NCBI GenBank assembly: GCA_039105265.1
Contig: JAPFFF010000004.1
Coordinates: 7,235,501 to 7,299,500, forward strand
DNA: 64,000 nt
Source of the DNA: Tritrichomonas musculus
Taxonomy: Eukaryota > Parabasalia > Tritrichomonadida > Tritrichomonadidae
Direction: 5' to 3'
The translations under genes and the position numbers were made by a program. Of this stretch, positions 40,794-51,367 are shown one piece after another (positions within the stretch are counted from its first letter, which is position 1; the number at the start of each line of letters is the position of its first letter). The notes below the pieces were generated by a model. That model did not search any database. It was not told the origin of the DNA and saw only the letters and a list, made by a program, of their open reading frames with translations.

Positions 40794-41767
40794 ATGATCA
40801 GCGAGTACAGATCGAATTCAGAAAAGTTGATCGTTCTCCAAAATAATGACGAGTACCGCCTTTATTTGGCCAGTGCCCCGATGATGCCCCGCCATGTGTC
40901 TGTCAATGACCGGCCGACACTCAATCCAGCTGGGACTCCTCTTGTTGATCTCCGTCATTTTTTGCTCAACGTTATATTTCCAAGATTTTCTGAAAACAAC
41001 GATGTCACTCCATCCAGCTGTGAATCAATTGAAAATGAAGATTCACCAATGATATTTCACTATCGCGAGCATCATGACAAACGACTTGAAATATCTAAAG
41101 CATTTGAATTTTATTTCGAAGAAACAACCTTTGGAGAATCACGGAATTACTTCATCAAATCATTTTCAAAACTCAACATAAACACAGATGACACCAAATA
41201 TCAATTCAAACTTTAATTGACCAACTGTAATGATATTTTCACATATCTCAAATATTACATCTTATGTTTCCCTTTGTTTAACCTGGCCAATCAAAAGAAT
41301 TTAGACTCATCAATCAAGAATCTAATCGAGTCTGGAGAAGCCAAAATTTATAAACAAGAAAAAAAGAAAAGAAAAAATAAACGAATCTCAACCAATCCTT
41401 TTGAAGCATGCAAAAAATCAATTGATTATATAAAACAAATCAAACATTTAAATAAATGTAAATTGAACAAAGAAGAAGAAGAGTTAATTGAATGTTGGAA
41501 TTATTATTCAACTATACTTGAAAATAAGTATTTGTAAATTTAGGTGATTTATTTGACTTCATTATCAAAAGAGAAAATGTGAAAAATATATTTAAAGAAA
41601 AAATTAATGAAATCATACACATAATGGAATCAATCATTTACACTCCGCCGTACAATATTTTATTTGGACGAATCAAGATTGATAAGCCAAAACCAATCAC
41701 AAATGAATATCCATACAGAAAAGATATCAATAAGCTTTTTTATGAAGGTTTTGGAATTGAAATATGA
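40794..41767 (+). pseudogene. Broken gene of unknown family ending in the FYEGFG tail
   Basis: From the ATG at 40794 a frame runs to a TAA at 41214-41216 (MISEYRSNSEKLIVLQNNDE … DDTKYQFKL). The same frame goes on without break to 41537 ('LFNLANQKNLDSSIKNLIES', 'KQEKKKRKNKRISTNPFEAC'). A second frame then carries 'NLGDLFDFIIKRENVKNIF' to 41767 and ends RKDINKLFYEGFGIEI. One in-frame stop and one frameshift are visible. The end matches the tail after the Sel1 kinase (31485-31676), so both belong to a family with this C-terminus. The N-terminal part is more GC-rich than the rest. The function is unknown. Confidence 0.6.
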
Positions 41768-41995
41768 TGCGAGTAAGACTCATTGAGAGATTATTTATCC
41801 TGAATATTTTAGTGGATTTTAATTATATTTTTGCTATTATTTCTACCGAGCCTTATACAAAAAGAAAGATCTATAAAGTTTTTATAACATAAAATGATGC
41901 ATTTTTTAAACATTAATAACTCAGTAAAATATTTTCATCAATTCATTTCTTTTTTTTTTTATTCTATTTAATTAGTTCTCTGAAAAAGTTTTATG

Positions 41996-42029
<34 letters not shown>

Positions 42030-43072
42030 ATTAAAACATATTTGTGTAAAAAGAGAACATAATCTTCACTATGACTTTTCATCGAAAAACTTGATCATTG
42101 TATCAAATCTATACCAAGAAATCACTTCATGGTAAATTCTGATTTTATTCCATGACACAATCAATCAAGTATTTTGTCATAACAGATTTAGAACCAAAAC
42201 AACAAACCAAAATTGATTGGAACCAAATTTACCCATCATTAAATTATAAAACAAAAATACATAGGATCATTCATATTTTCCCTTAAATATTTAAACAAAA
42301 CAGTTTCAAATATTTGTTTTATGTTTTTATCGTTGTCTGCATTAAGTTATGATGAACTTTAAAAGAATTTGAAAGAGACAGGTTGGTAACTAGATGAAAT
42401 TAATAATGGATAAACACAAAATAAATTAACTTTTCTTAAAACAAGAACAATTTTGGGAAGAAATCTTTGTATTATTGAATTATTTAATGAGAAAAATGCA
42501 TGCTGTAGATCATAGTAAGAAAATGGATTAAATAATTTTTTATCATCAAATATAAAAAAATTTGATTTGCAACATTATAATTTATTTAAGAAATGATGAA
42601 ATTGTTCCAAATTATAATAAAGATAAAAATGTAATATTCATGGAAATAAACAATATTTTTTATATTTCTGGGTTAATTATTCTTTTTTGCATTTTGAGTA
42701 AATTTCTACATAAAATTCGGGGAAATGGTATTTTTTAATATAATTATAATAGTTTAATTAAAATATAAATATAAAAAAATAATTATAATATTTAAATCTA
42801 ATATTTTTATAATGATATATATATTTTATTATTTTTATATTTTTCAAACTTTCAATTTCAAAATAATAAATATCTTGTCGAAAAATTAAAATTATGTATT
42901 TTAATAATAAAAATATTTATATATAAATTTATATATTTTATTTAGTTCATAACAATCGTTGTAATTTAATTATTTCATCAAATATAAAGGAAAAGAATTA
43001 CGAAAATTATTTAAAAATTCAATAGATTACAAAATTTTTAAAAAAAATTTTATCGTTATAGTATTTATTATT
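41768..43072. other. Intergenic with a 31-nt poly(T) tract
   Basis: AT-rich spacer. A T run of about 31 lies at 41998-42028. No gene or RNA recognised. Confidence 0.55.
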
Positions 43073-43687
43073 ATGAAGCGTATCATTATTTATTTCTAAT
43101 ATTTAGACCTTAAATGCGTTGTCATTGGTGATACTTGTTGTGAAAAAACAAAATTCATCAATTTATTTGCTACACAAAATAGTCCTGAAGTAGATTTTCC
43201 AGAAGCTTTTGATAATTACTCTTCTAATGTTACATTTGATGGCCAAGAATATAATTTCCAAGTTTGGAATTTAGCAGGACGAGAAGACTATTCAAAACTC
43301 AGGCCAATGTCTTATCCAGGTACAGATGTTTTTGCGATATGCTTCTCTCTCGTTGATCAAACCTCGCTCGACAATGTTGAAAAGATATGGATTAGAGAAA
43401 TCAAAGAGAATTGTCCAGATACTCCTTATATTCTTGTTGGTTTAAAATCAGATCTTAGAGACAATTTTGCAGAAAAAGAAGAAGAATATAAATCAAAAGG
43501 ATGGACACCAATTTCAAAAGAGCAAGGCCAAAAAATTAAAGAAAAAATTGGTGCCACATTTTATATCGAAGCATCAGCTGAAAAAGACTACAAAGCAAAA
43601 CAAGTTTTTGATCTCGCTATAAAAGCTACATTAGTGCCCAAACCGCAGGCTGAAGAAAATTACGACAGTAACTGTTTGCTTATATAA
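43073..43687 (+). CDS. Rho/Rac-type small GTPase with a 27-nt intron
   Basis: Two exons, 43073-43079 and 43107-43687, join to 195 codons starting MKHLKCVVIGDT. Without the intron the gene would have no start, since the open frame begins only at 43100. Motifs: the P-loop GDTCCEKT (usual Rho form GDGAVGKT) has Glu in place of the glycine before Lys-Thr. Switch II reads WNLAGREDYSKLRPMSYP (usual DTAGQEDYDRLRPLSYP), with Asn for the Asp of DTAG and Arg for the catalytic Gln. G4 is 'LVGLKSDLRDN', G5 'EASAEKDY'. The C-terminal CLLI is a CAAX box for geranylgeranylation, so the protein should sit on membranes. These changes suggest altered nucleotide binding and little or no hydrolysis. The Rho insert region is short. 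The likely role is in actin control, by family. Confidence 0.85.
43080..43106 (+). other. 27-nt spliceosomal intron in the GTPase gene
   Basis: It reads GTATCATTATTTATTTCTAA then TATTTAG. The 5' end GTATCA resembles the trichomonad donor GTAYGT. The last 12 nt TCTAATATTTAG follow the combined branch-site/acceptor pattern of ACTAACACACAG. Removing it joins ATG-AAG-C to AC-CTT-AAA and restores the standard 'M..LKCVVIGD' N-terminus of Rho proteins. Introns of this size are known in Trichomonas. Confidence 0.75.
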
Positions 43688-43930
43688 AGTAAACGCTAAA
43701 ATTGTTCATTCCTATAAAACTTTATAGTAAATGAATAATAATAATAATTAAAATCTTTTTAAAAAATTATGTTTATCTGGAATATTCTGTTAACTCAATT
43801 TTTTTTGAAAACTAATTATTCATCTAATTATGATCTAAAAATTAAACTTAAAATTAAGTTTAATTCTAAAAAAGTCTTAATCATTGTTGTTATTTATCAT
43901 TTTATTATTATTAATTATATAAATATCATT

Positions 43931-46252
43931 TTAATTGTAAATTGTATCATCTAAAAATATTTTTACGCCAGGAAGAAAGAAGAAAGAAATCTCTTCAGAA
44001 ACATGATAAAACGATAAATGACAAAATGTTATTTCTTTTGCATTTGGGAAGGAAGCAAGACATAATTTACTTGAATCTTCAAAGCAATAAGCGTTAATGG
44101 TCAAATTTTCACCTAAAAATTCAAAAGCAGTAATTTCCAAAGTCACTCCGAAAGCACTTTCCTCAATCAAAGCCACATTTTCAGGAATTTGAATATTATG
44201 AATATTTGTGTAAGAAAAAGCGCACTTTTCAATCAAGGTCAATTTTGAATTAGGTTGAAAAGTGACATTTTTCAATTTTTCAGCTTTGTGAAAAGCAAAA
44301 CCAACAATTTTAGTGACACCTGCAGGAATGAATATTTTAGTTATTGCAGTTTCACTGAACAATGCATCATCAATCATTTTCAATTGAGAGTCTTCAGAAA
44401 TATTGACCTCTCTAAGTTTGCCACATAGTTCAAACGCTTTCTCGCCAATCGTTGTCACACTTGGCGGAATGATTATGCTTTTAATGATTGAACTAGAAAA
44501 TGTTGATTTGCCAATTTCAGTCAGTTCTTTACTCATCGACATATCAACGGTTTTCAAGCTTTTGCACTCGTAAAAAGCACCGTCGCCAATTTTTTGGACT
44601 TTTGAAGGAATGAAAATGTCTTCAACAGATGATTTATAAAATGAATATTCATCAATGAAAGTTAATTGTGAATCCAATGATAAATCAACACTCTTCAAAT
44701 TGTCACACTCAGAAAAAGCTTTTTCAAAAATTTGTGTGACACTTGATGGAATTGAAATGCTTTCAATTGAAGATGAAAAAAATGCAAATTTATCAATTGT
44801 TTTCAATTGTGAATCTTTCTCAAAATTGACTGTTTTAAGATTACGACAATTGGAAAAGGCATGCGATGATATTTTCGTTATATTCGAAGGAATGTTAAGA
44901 GATTCAATGCCACGACATGCAACAACAATGACATCGTAAAAATCAAGATTTTCTGATGATTTGTAAAGAAGAACTTTTTCATTGAATAATGAAAACCGTT
45001 GATTATCAGGTGAAATTGAAATCTTACTCAATTTTTGACAACTGCTGAACCAGCCTTCCTTTAACTCAACAAAATTCTTTGGAAAGTAAATTTCTTCAAG
45101 AACGTAGGAATGCGAAAACGCATAAGTTTGAATCAGGCATGTTTTTTCAATTTGAGAGCAGTCTATTTTTGTCAGATTTTCACACCAAGAAATGGCAAAA
45201 TCACTGATTTCTGTGATGAACGATGGCAGAGTGATTTCTTTGATGTTACGAGGCACAAAGAAAAGTACATCAAAATTGTCACTTTTTTCAGAAGATTTGC
45301 CAAGAATGAAGTTTTCTTTGGTCCGATAAAAATTTTTGTTTTCGACTGGAAAAATTACATCATTCAATTTTGGGGTACCACAGCACCACCCATATTTCAA
45401 TTCATTGATTTGAGAATGAAAAACGATCTTCTCAATTGATGACCAACTAAACATGTCTTTACTAATTGAATAAAGCATTGAATTTTCAGAGAAAATAACG
45501 GTTTTTATGTCATTACAAAAAGCGAAATTACTCTCACCAAAATATGTGACGGTTTGAGGGACGTTAAATTCAATTATAGCGGTTGATGAGAAGGCTGAAT
45601 TTCCAATTGAATGAAGCTTTGAATTCTTCTCAAATTCAACTGACTTTAATTTACTGCATTTAAAGAAGGAAAAGTCATCAATGACCTTGACCGATGATGG
45701 AATGATGATTGATTCAATTTTCGATGATTTGAAAGCATTTTTTTCAATCCTTTCAACTTTTGACTGTTCTGAAAAAATAACCGTTTTGAGCTTCGCACAA
45801 TAAGTGAATGTTTCTTCTTCAATTGAGGTCACGCCGATAGGTATTGAAAAATGTTCAATATGAGATCTGTCGAAAGCTGCCTTTCCAATCGAGCAGAGCT
45901 GAGAATCTTCAGGTACAACGAATTCGACGAGGCCCGTGCAGTCCTGAAAGGCGCAATCGCCAATTTCACGAATGCTTGGAGAAAGTTTAACTGTTTTGAT
46001 TGATGACCATTTGAATGATTGATATCCAAGGGAAATAACATGAGAATGCTTTGAGAAGGTTAAATTTTCTATTTTGGTGTTGTATTTAAATGTTTTTTCG
46101 TCGATCTTTGTGATTAAATAAAGATGATTTTGATGCTGAATTGATTTTGGAATGAAAATATCACCAGAAGCATCTGGAGAACGAATCACTTTGGCTGTGA
46201 AATCATTCTCATTAAGCTCAAAAACAATTTTTTTATCATTAATAAAATGCAT
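43931..46252 (-). CDS. BspA-like leucine-rich-repeat protein
   Basis: 773 aa made almost wholly of LRR_5 (BspA-type) repeats of about 23 residues in pairs, such as 'SIPSSVTQIFEKAFSECDNL', 'KSVDLSLDSQLTFIDEYSFY' and 'KSSVEDIFIPSKVQKIGDGA'. The N-terminal 45 residues are a short cap ('FELNENDFTAKVIRSPDASG', 'DIFIPKSIQHQNHLYLITKI'). There is no signal peptide and no membrane helix. In trichomonads this is one of the largest gene families. Some members are on the surface and bind host matrix, but many, like this one, lack any export signal. The intact frame and ordinary codon use suggest a live gene. A relic of a relative lies at 25769-26393. Confidence 0.9.
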   Translation of the reverse strand: MHFINDKKIVFELNENDFTAKVIRSPDASGDIFIPKSIQHQNHLYLITKIDEKTFKYNTKIENLTFSKHSHVISLGYQSFKWSSIKTVKLSPSIREIGDCAFQDCTGLVEFVVPEDSQLCSIGKAAFDRSHIEHFSIPIGVTSIEEETFTYCAKLKTVIFSEQSKVERIEKNAFKSSKIESIIIPSSVKVIDDFSFFKCSKLKSVEFEKNSKLHSIGNSAFSSTAIIEFNVPQTVTYFGESNFAFCNDIKTVIFSENSMLYSISKDMFSWSSIEKIVFHSQINELKYGWCCGTPKLNDVIFPVENKNFYRTKENFILGKSSEKSDNFDVLFFVPRNIKEITLPSFITEISDFAISWCENLTKIDCSQIEKTCLIQTYAFSHSYVLEEIYFPKNFVELKEGWFSSCQKLSKISISPDNQRFSLFNEKVLLYKSSENLDFYDVIVVACRGIESLNIPSNITKISSHAFSNCRNLKTVNFEKDSQLKTIDKFAFFSSSIESISIPSSVTQIFEKAFSECDNLKSVDLSLDSQLTFIDEYSFYKSSVEDIFIPSKVQKIGDGAFYECKSLKTVDMSMSKELTEIGKSTFSSSIIKSIIIPPSVTTIGEKAFELCGKLREVNISEDSQLKMIDDALFSETAITKIFIPAGVTKIVGFAFHKAEKLKNVTFQPNSKLTLIEKCAFSYTNIHNIQIPENVALIEESAFGVTLEITAFEFLGENLTINAYCFEDSSKLCLASFPNAKEITFCHLSFYHVSEEISFFFLPGVKIFLDDTIYN

Positions 46253-46332
46253 TTTATTATTTTATTTATTTGAATTAAAATTCTCAATATAACTGAATTT
46301 AGCCTAAAGAAAAAGTGGATTTTTACATTTTT

Positions 46333-46860
46333 TCTAGGCTTTTGTATCCAGTGAACTGAGTGTCCATTTTCGACTTTTTGTAAAAAGCTGTCACTTTTTG
46401 TGGACATAAAACTGCTTTTTTATTTAGTATTTTATTCAAAGATTTGTGTTGAAGTATCCTAAAAATTTTTTATTGGATACTTTATTTTTACTTTAATAAA
46501 CTCATTAATATCAGAAAAAAAGCAATAATAAATGTCTTAAACACCTACTATTCTGAATTTTAAAAAACCTCTCAAATATGAATTATAAACTTTTCAAATT
46601 CACTAAGAATGATTTTGACCAAGAAGATCAACATTTGAAATAAAAAATAAAATTCAATGTAAATTTGGAGCGATATAATTGGTCAAACGAAATATACATT
46701 CAAAATAATCAATGAAAATTGAAAGGTGTATCCAAGATTGAATTAAAGTGTCCATTTTGGCTATTTTGGATCCTCAAATTCTCTCAAAAAATAACGAACA
46801 AAAATGAGTATCCATTGGATACTTTTTGAATACAAACTCGTTTGGACACAAAAGCCTAGA
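46333..46860. repeat. MITE-like element with TCTAGGCTTTTGT ends
   Basis: The left end TCTAGGCTTTTGTATCC (46333-46349) is matched in reverse complement by GGACACAAAAGCCTAGA (46844-46860) with one mismatch. Inside, variants of GTGTCCATTTT and GTATCCATTGG recur. No gene in the 528-bp unit. It begins 80 bp before the 5' end of the BspA gene. Confidence 0.55.
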
Positions 46861-46950
46861 TACAAACTCTTTTCTTTCAATTTGTTGAAAGCCAAAAGTT
46901 GGTGATTTTAAGACTTACTAAAATTTAAATAATAATACAGCTCGGAATTA

Positions 46951-47342
46951 TTACTGTTGCGTTATTTTACAGTAATAAGCAAATAAAAGAGCAATTTGAA
47001 AATTTTCAAAAATTTTTAAAAATTTAAAAATTTAAAATTTTAATATTTTTTTCAATTGTGTTCTTTAGTTGAAAATCGTATCATTCTCTTAATTATGATA
47101 AAATAAAACTTGGATTTATTCATTTATAAAAATATTATTCTCAAAAAGTTCAATTTAATTATCATTCATTGTTATACAAATATAAACGATCTGAAGGTCA
47201 AAAATATTTGACTTTAAAAAGGCCAAAAAGTTTCCTTTACTGCAGTTAGCGGTTTGCAGTAATAAGGTATTCAATTCAAATTTACCATAAATAGGTGAAA
47301 AAGCAGCCGTTATTACTGCAGTTAGCGGTTTACAGTAATAAG
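46951..47342. repeat. Three copies of a 30-bp hairpin repeat
   Basis: Copies at 46951-46979, 47237-47266 and 47313-47342. The second and third (TTACTGCAGTTAGCGGTTTG, CAGTAATAAG) differ at one base; the first is diverged in the middle. Each begins TTACTG and ends CAGTAA(TAAG), so each can form a hairpin with a 6-8 bp stem. Function unknown. Confidence 0.6.
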
Positions 47343-48424
47343 AATTCAATTATTATTGACCTATTTTTTGCCTTAAAAGAGGTTATTGATTAAAATTATG
47401 GTGAATTTAATATTAAATGTTATTTATTATGACTTTCTAATATTTTTTTAATGTTCACATTATCATTAAGTTAATTCATACTTTTTTACTGATTTAAAGC
47501 AAATTGAAAATTTGTATATTAAATACTAAGAATTAAATAGAATCAAAAAATAATTATACAGAAAAAATAAATTAATTTTGAATTCTAATCTGAAATTTTC
47601 TATTTAGAAATATATTTTTTGAATATTTTATTTATATTATTTAAAGGAGAACGAAGACGGTTTTTTTTGTACGTTAAAAAATATATTAAAATGATTTTAT
47701 ATAATTAATTAATAGTCATTTTTTCGATATTTGTTAATATTAATATTTTTTAATCATATTTAAATGAATTTGCATTATTATAAATACATTTATTGTTCAA
47801 ATAATGGAAATTATATGTTATCAGTATCTGATTTTGATAAATAGGTATGTGAAATTAAGAAATCGTTTATATAAAAGATTAGTGATGGTATTATAACCCA
47901 ATTGACCCTGCCAGAAAAGAAATTCAGCGTATGAATTTTTATTTATTTTATAAGAAAGAAAAAATAATCATTAAATTTTTTTTGAAAGATTTTGAATAAA
48001 TTATTTATTTCTATTCAATTACTCTCAATTAAAATATTTATTTGAGATAATTTCTTTTTTTTTTAAGAATTTTATTTATTTTATTTATGGATAATTTATT
48101 CATTATAAACTTATTACAATGAGAATTATATTATTATTATATGTATATATGTTTATATAAAAAAAATAAAATATATATATTTCATTTATATAAAGATAAA
48201 AATAGTTCAATTTTACATTCTCAATCATCAATAAGAAATTTTAAATTAAATATCATCGTCCAAGAGTCAATTTTGAGAACAATTTCATATAAAATAAATC
48301 TTTCATATTCAATTATTAATTTTCATGAAATTCCATCAAACAATGTATTAAAGTAGGATTTTTCTTATAAAACATTTGTATTTCTTTACCATTAAATCTG
48401 TATTTATATTAATTTATCAAAATA
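47343..48424. other. AT-rich intergenic, no gene seen
   Basis: Very AT-rich spacer up to the left end of the Polinton. A 71-codon frame at 48141-48356 is composed of A/T-driven codons and is not credible. Confidence 0.5.
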
Positions 48425-48438
48425 AGTAGTTATATATT

Positions 48439-48605
48439 TGCCACGATTTTTGCACTTCGTTCAAAAACCGCGTCAAATATTTCCCATCCGCGACCCCAGC
48501 CCCGCTATGTCAGGTATGATCCCCCACTCCCATTAATGATCTTCCACTGGGCTTGTTCTCAGGATTCCTCTCAACGCTCTGCTAGGAAGGAGGCCCCGTA
48601 TCGTT
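48439..48605. repeat. GC-rich block, likely part of the Polinton terminal inverted repeat
   Basis: A block with far more G and C than anything nearby ('CGCGACCCCAGCCCCGCTAT'), without an open frame, lies between host-like AT-rich DNA and the first Polinton gene. Its position is that expected of a terminal repeat. The partner copy would lie outside the window. Confidence 0.45.
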
Positions 48606-48703
48606 AACATCAAAAAAGATATAGAAAAAGTTGTTAATTGTGTGGTTTACTTAAAACCTAGTATGAGAGTATTTATTAAACGTCCTCTCAATAAACGTCC
48701 TTT

Positions 48704-49165
48704 TTATGGCTTCCAATCAGGATCTTTTTTGTCGTCGTCTTTTTCTTCTTCTTTCTTTTCCTCTTCTTCAAATTCGTCAGATGTTAAAACCCATTCAATA
48801 TATGGTTCTTTAGGTACTTCAGGGAATTTATTGGTTTCAAAACGATCGTGATCGACTTCTCTTTGAATGAAAGACTTTGTTGCTTCATATTCAGCACGAT
48901 CGGTGACAACTTTATCCATTTTGAGGACAACTTTATGTACATTGGTATCAAAATCAAGTGAAAAATTGAGGTCTTTGCATTGATTTTTGAATGATTGGTA
49001 CATATAATATATGGCGATTCCTCTTTTGATTCGATCTTTTTCGACTTGATTATAGAAATAGCTTGTAACTGAGATATTAGGATTTGGCCTTTCTTGCTCT
49101 TTTTGCTTTTCTTGCTCTTTTTGCTTTTCTTGCTCTTGTTCGGGTACCTGTTGCTGGGACGACAT
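48704..49165 (-). CDS. Polinton protein, Gln/Glu-rich start and acidic end
   Basis: 153 aa from ATG 49165. The N-terminus is a run of 'EQEQEKQKEQEKQKEQER'. The middle (about 35-120) is a folded-looking domain ('YYMYQSFKNQCKDLNFSLDF'), and the C-terminus is very acidic and then basic (EEEEKKEEEKDDDKKDPDWK). The frame is open further up to 49204. The initiator CCTCATTTTTAC lies 10 nt before 49165, so this ATG is chosen. It is divergent from the next gene. Not recognised. Confidence 0.65.
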   Translation of the reverse strand: MSSQQQVPEQEQEKQKEQEKQKEQERPNPNISVTSYFYNQVEKDRIKRGIAIYYMYQSFKNQCKDLNFSLDFDTNVHKVVLKMDKVVTDRAEYEATKSFIQREVDHDRFETNKFPEVPKEPYIEWVLTSDEFEEEEKKEEEKDDDKKDPDWKP

Positions 49166-49209
49166 AAGTAAAAATGAGGTGATGAGGTGAGCTCGAAAAA
49201 TCATATTTT

Positions 49210-49290
49210 TAGCGAGGGACCTAACGGGTTTTCGGGGTGGAGACCGTTTACCAAAAATCTAATTTTTTCTCGTCGCCTCATCACATCACT
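49210..49290 (+). promoter_or_regulatory. Promoter of the 49298 gene
   Basis: GACCGTTTACCAAAAATCTA, then TTTTTTCTCG and CTCATCACATCACTTTTT. The same three blocks (GACCGTTAACCAAAAAATCT, TTTTTTCTCGTGAGG, CATCACATCATTTTT) stand before the gene at 51870. The last block contains the initiator, 10 nt before the ATG here. Confidence 0.6.
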
Positions 49291-49297
49291 TTTTAGC

Positions 49298-51274
49298 ATG
49301 TCTAACAGCGACAACAGCAACAACAACAACAGCAACACTCAGCAAAAGAAACCTGAAGTTGAAGAAATAACAAAAATACAATACCTGCAAGAAATTGCAA
49401 AAGCAGAAGCAGAAGAAGAAGAAGAAAAAGAAATTGATTTGACTCATATAAAATATCACCCATACAAGCGTTTACCAACAAAACTCTCCTACATACAAAC
49501 GCAAAAATTTCAAGAAAAAGGGCTAAATACACCGAAAGAACAACTAAACTGGCTAAATGCTAAATTGTTATGGAATTCTTTAGATCAAGATCAAAAGTGT
49601 CTCCTTGCTGCATATTTATTAGGAGACGAATTATATGCAAAAGGCGAAAAACAAGCATTACATTTGTTCATCGATGACGATAAACCAAATGATGACACAA
49701 TTACAATTCAGTGTGCTACATGGTGGGATGATTTGGAAAAAAAATTAGCAGATCTCAAAAAGCCAAAAATGGCAAAACACATCCAAAAGAAATTCGATTA
49801 CAGACAAAATAATAGATATGGCTTGCCATTCGATGTAATAAAGTTTTTAATGTATCAACATTTAGACCAATACCGCTCAGAATACACAAACAATAAAGCT
49901 GTTTTAGGGGAATTAACACCAGAAGATCCAAAAAATATTGATGAAATGAATGAAATCATTGAAGCAGACCATCCAGAATTATCAAAAGAGCAACAAAACG
50001 CAATTTCAGAATTAACCATTGCGTATAGAAAAATTTATCCTTTGTCAACATTCGCTGATGCATATGCACATGCACGTGAAAGAATTGTTACAGTTATGGA
50101 AGAATATAAAGACCTCGACGAAGTCCCACCTTTGATTGAATTGCTCACGGAAGAAGAAAATGTAAAATATGCACAAAAAATGGAAGAAGAGCGTCAGGAA
50201 GAAGAAAATGCAAAAGAGTATCTTATCTCATCAACCGCAGACATATTACAAAGAATAAATCCAGGAATGTCAAGAGACGAGGCAATGGCCGATGCAGATA
50301 GCAGATTGTTTCACAAAATGTTTGATGACAAAAAGACAGCAAGAGAAATCTTCTCAAAGGAATTATTGAGCAGTGAAGAATTGAAAAAATGGGAATCATC
50401 AACCAAGGAAATTCAATCAATTATAGAAATCCAAGAAGATTCTGATGATGTTGATAAAGATGTTGACGATGTTCTCGAAATCTTAAACAAATTGCCTGAA
50501 AAAGATGAAAAGGATCAACCAAAATCTGAAAAAGATGAAAAGGATCAACCAAAATCTGAAAAAGATAACGAAGACGAAAGCGAAAAAAATCTCATCATAA
50601 CCACCGTCAGAAAATTACAAAAACTATTTCCTGAAAAAGAAGAAGAAGAAATAAATGATGAAGTTCAAAAAAGATTGAATGCCAAAATGACAGGAAATCG
50701 AAAAGCATCAAGAATTTTCCCTGATGAGTTACTCAATGATGATGAAAAAGAAAGATGGTCAAATCTTGAAGACCTCTATACTCAACAAATCGATAAACAA
50801 ATTTCCAGAGAAGTAACCAAAAATGTTCTTTGGGATTTAAAGAAGAAAAATAGCTCACCAGTCCCACCGCCACCAGGAATGAGTCAAGAAGAATGGGCAA
50901 GAATGAATGCCGATCCTAACAAATTAAGTGCCAACCTTTACGAAAAATTGCATACACCGCCTCAACCAGAAAATTGGCAAGAATTACCTCAAACTCACAA
51001 ATGGGGAAATATACAAGAATTCACATCCGATCAAAAATCTCAAAAGGAAATTCAGCTAAGAAATGAATTGATCGAATTCTTCAAAAAGCGATACAATGGG
51101 GACGAGAATTTGGCAAATGAAGTCGTTCACGCAAGAATTGCCGAATTTCAAAAGAAAACACCAAACGTATCCTGGTTCAAATTCCACATTGACAATTTCC
51201 TCACCGCAGTTGAACGTCAAGATCTACACACTGAACCAGTTCCACCTAACGTTCAAGAAGTTGACGAAAAATAA
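49298..51274 (+). CDS. Large helical Polinton protein of unknown function
   Basis: 658 aa from ATG 49298. The initiator CATCACTTTTTA lies 10 nt before this ATG, so the longer upstream open frame is not used. After an Asn/Ser-rich start it is mostly helical and highly charged. Features include 'QLNWLNAKLLWNSLDQDQKC', a duplicated 'EKDEKDQPKS' unit (about 430-450) and two related helical modules: 'RINPGMSRDEAMADADSRLF' and 'KLFPEKEEEEINDEVQKRLN' each precede a '.R.A..IF..ELL...E...W' motif. It is the longest gene in the left part. Its place and size suggest a virion or DNA-bound protein, but no family is recognised. Confidence 0.7.
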   Translation: MSNSDNSNNNNSNTQQKKPEVEEITKIQYLQEIAKAEAEEEEEKEIDLTHIKYHPYKRLPTKLSYIQTQKFQEKGLNTPKEQLNWLNAKLLWNSLDQDQKCLLAAYLLGDELYAKGEKQALHLFIDDDKPNDDTITIQCATWWDDLEKKLADLKKPKMAKHIQKKFDYRQNNRYGLPFDVIKFLMYQHLDQYRSEYTNNKAVLGELTPEDPKNIDEMNEIIEADHPELSKEQQNAISELTIAYRKIYPLSTFADAYAHARERIVTVMEEYKDLDEVPPLIELLTEEENVKYAQKMEEERQEEENAKEYLISSTADILQRINPGMSRDEAMADADSRLFHKMFDDKKTAREIFSKELLSSEELKKWESSTKEIQSIIEIQEDSDDVDKDVDDVLEILNKLPEKDEKDQPKSEKDEKDQPKSEKDNEDESEKNLIITTVRKLQKLFPEKEEEEINDEVQKRLNAKMTGNRKASRIFPDELLNDDEKERWSNLEDLYTQQIDKQISREVTKNVLWDLKKKNSSPVPPPPGMSQEEWARMNADPNKLSANLYEKLHTPPQPENWQELPQTHKWGNIQEFTSDQKSQKEIQLRNELIEFFKKRYNGDENLANEVVHARIAEFQKKTPNVSWFKFHIDNFLTAVERQDLHTEPVPPNVQEVDEK

Positions 51275-51367
51275 AAATTCCGATTATTGAGAGGTCGGTA
51301 TAAAAATTACTCTCAACAAGATTTAGGTTTCTAATAAACCTTTAATTTAAAAAAATTAACTTTTTAT

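Noticed and set aside
49187-49297. Longer start for the 49298 gene
   Set aside because: There is no ATG in that part, and it overlaps the promoter blocks and the initiator.
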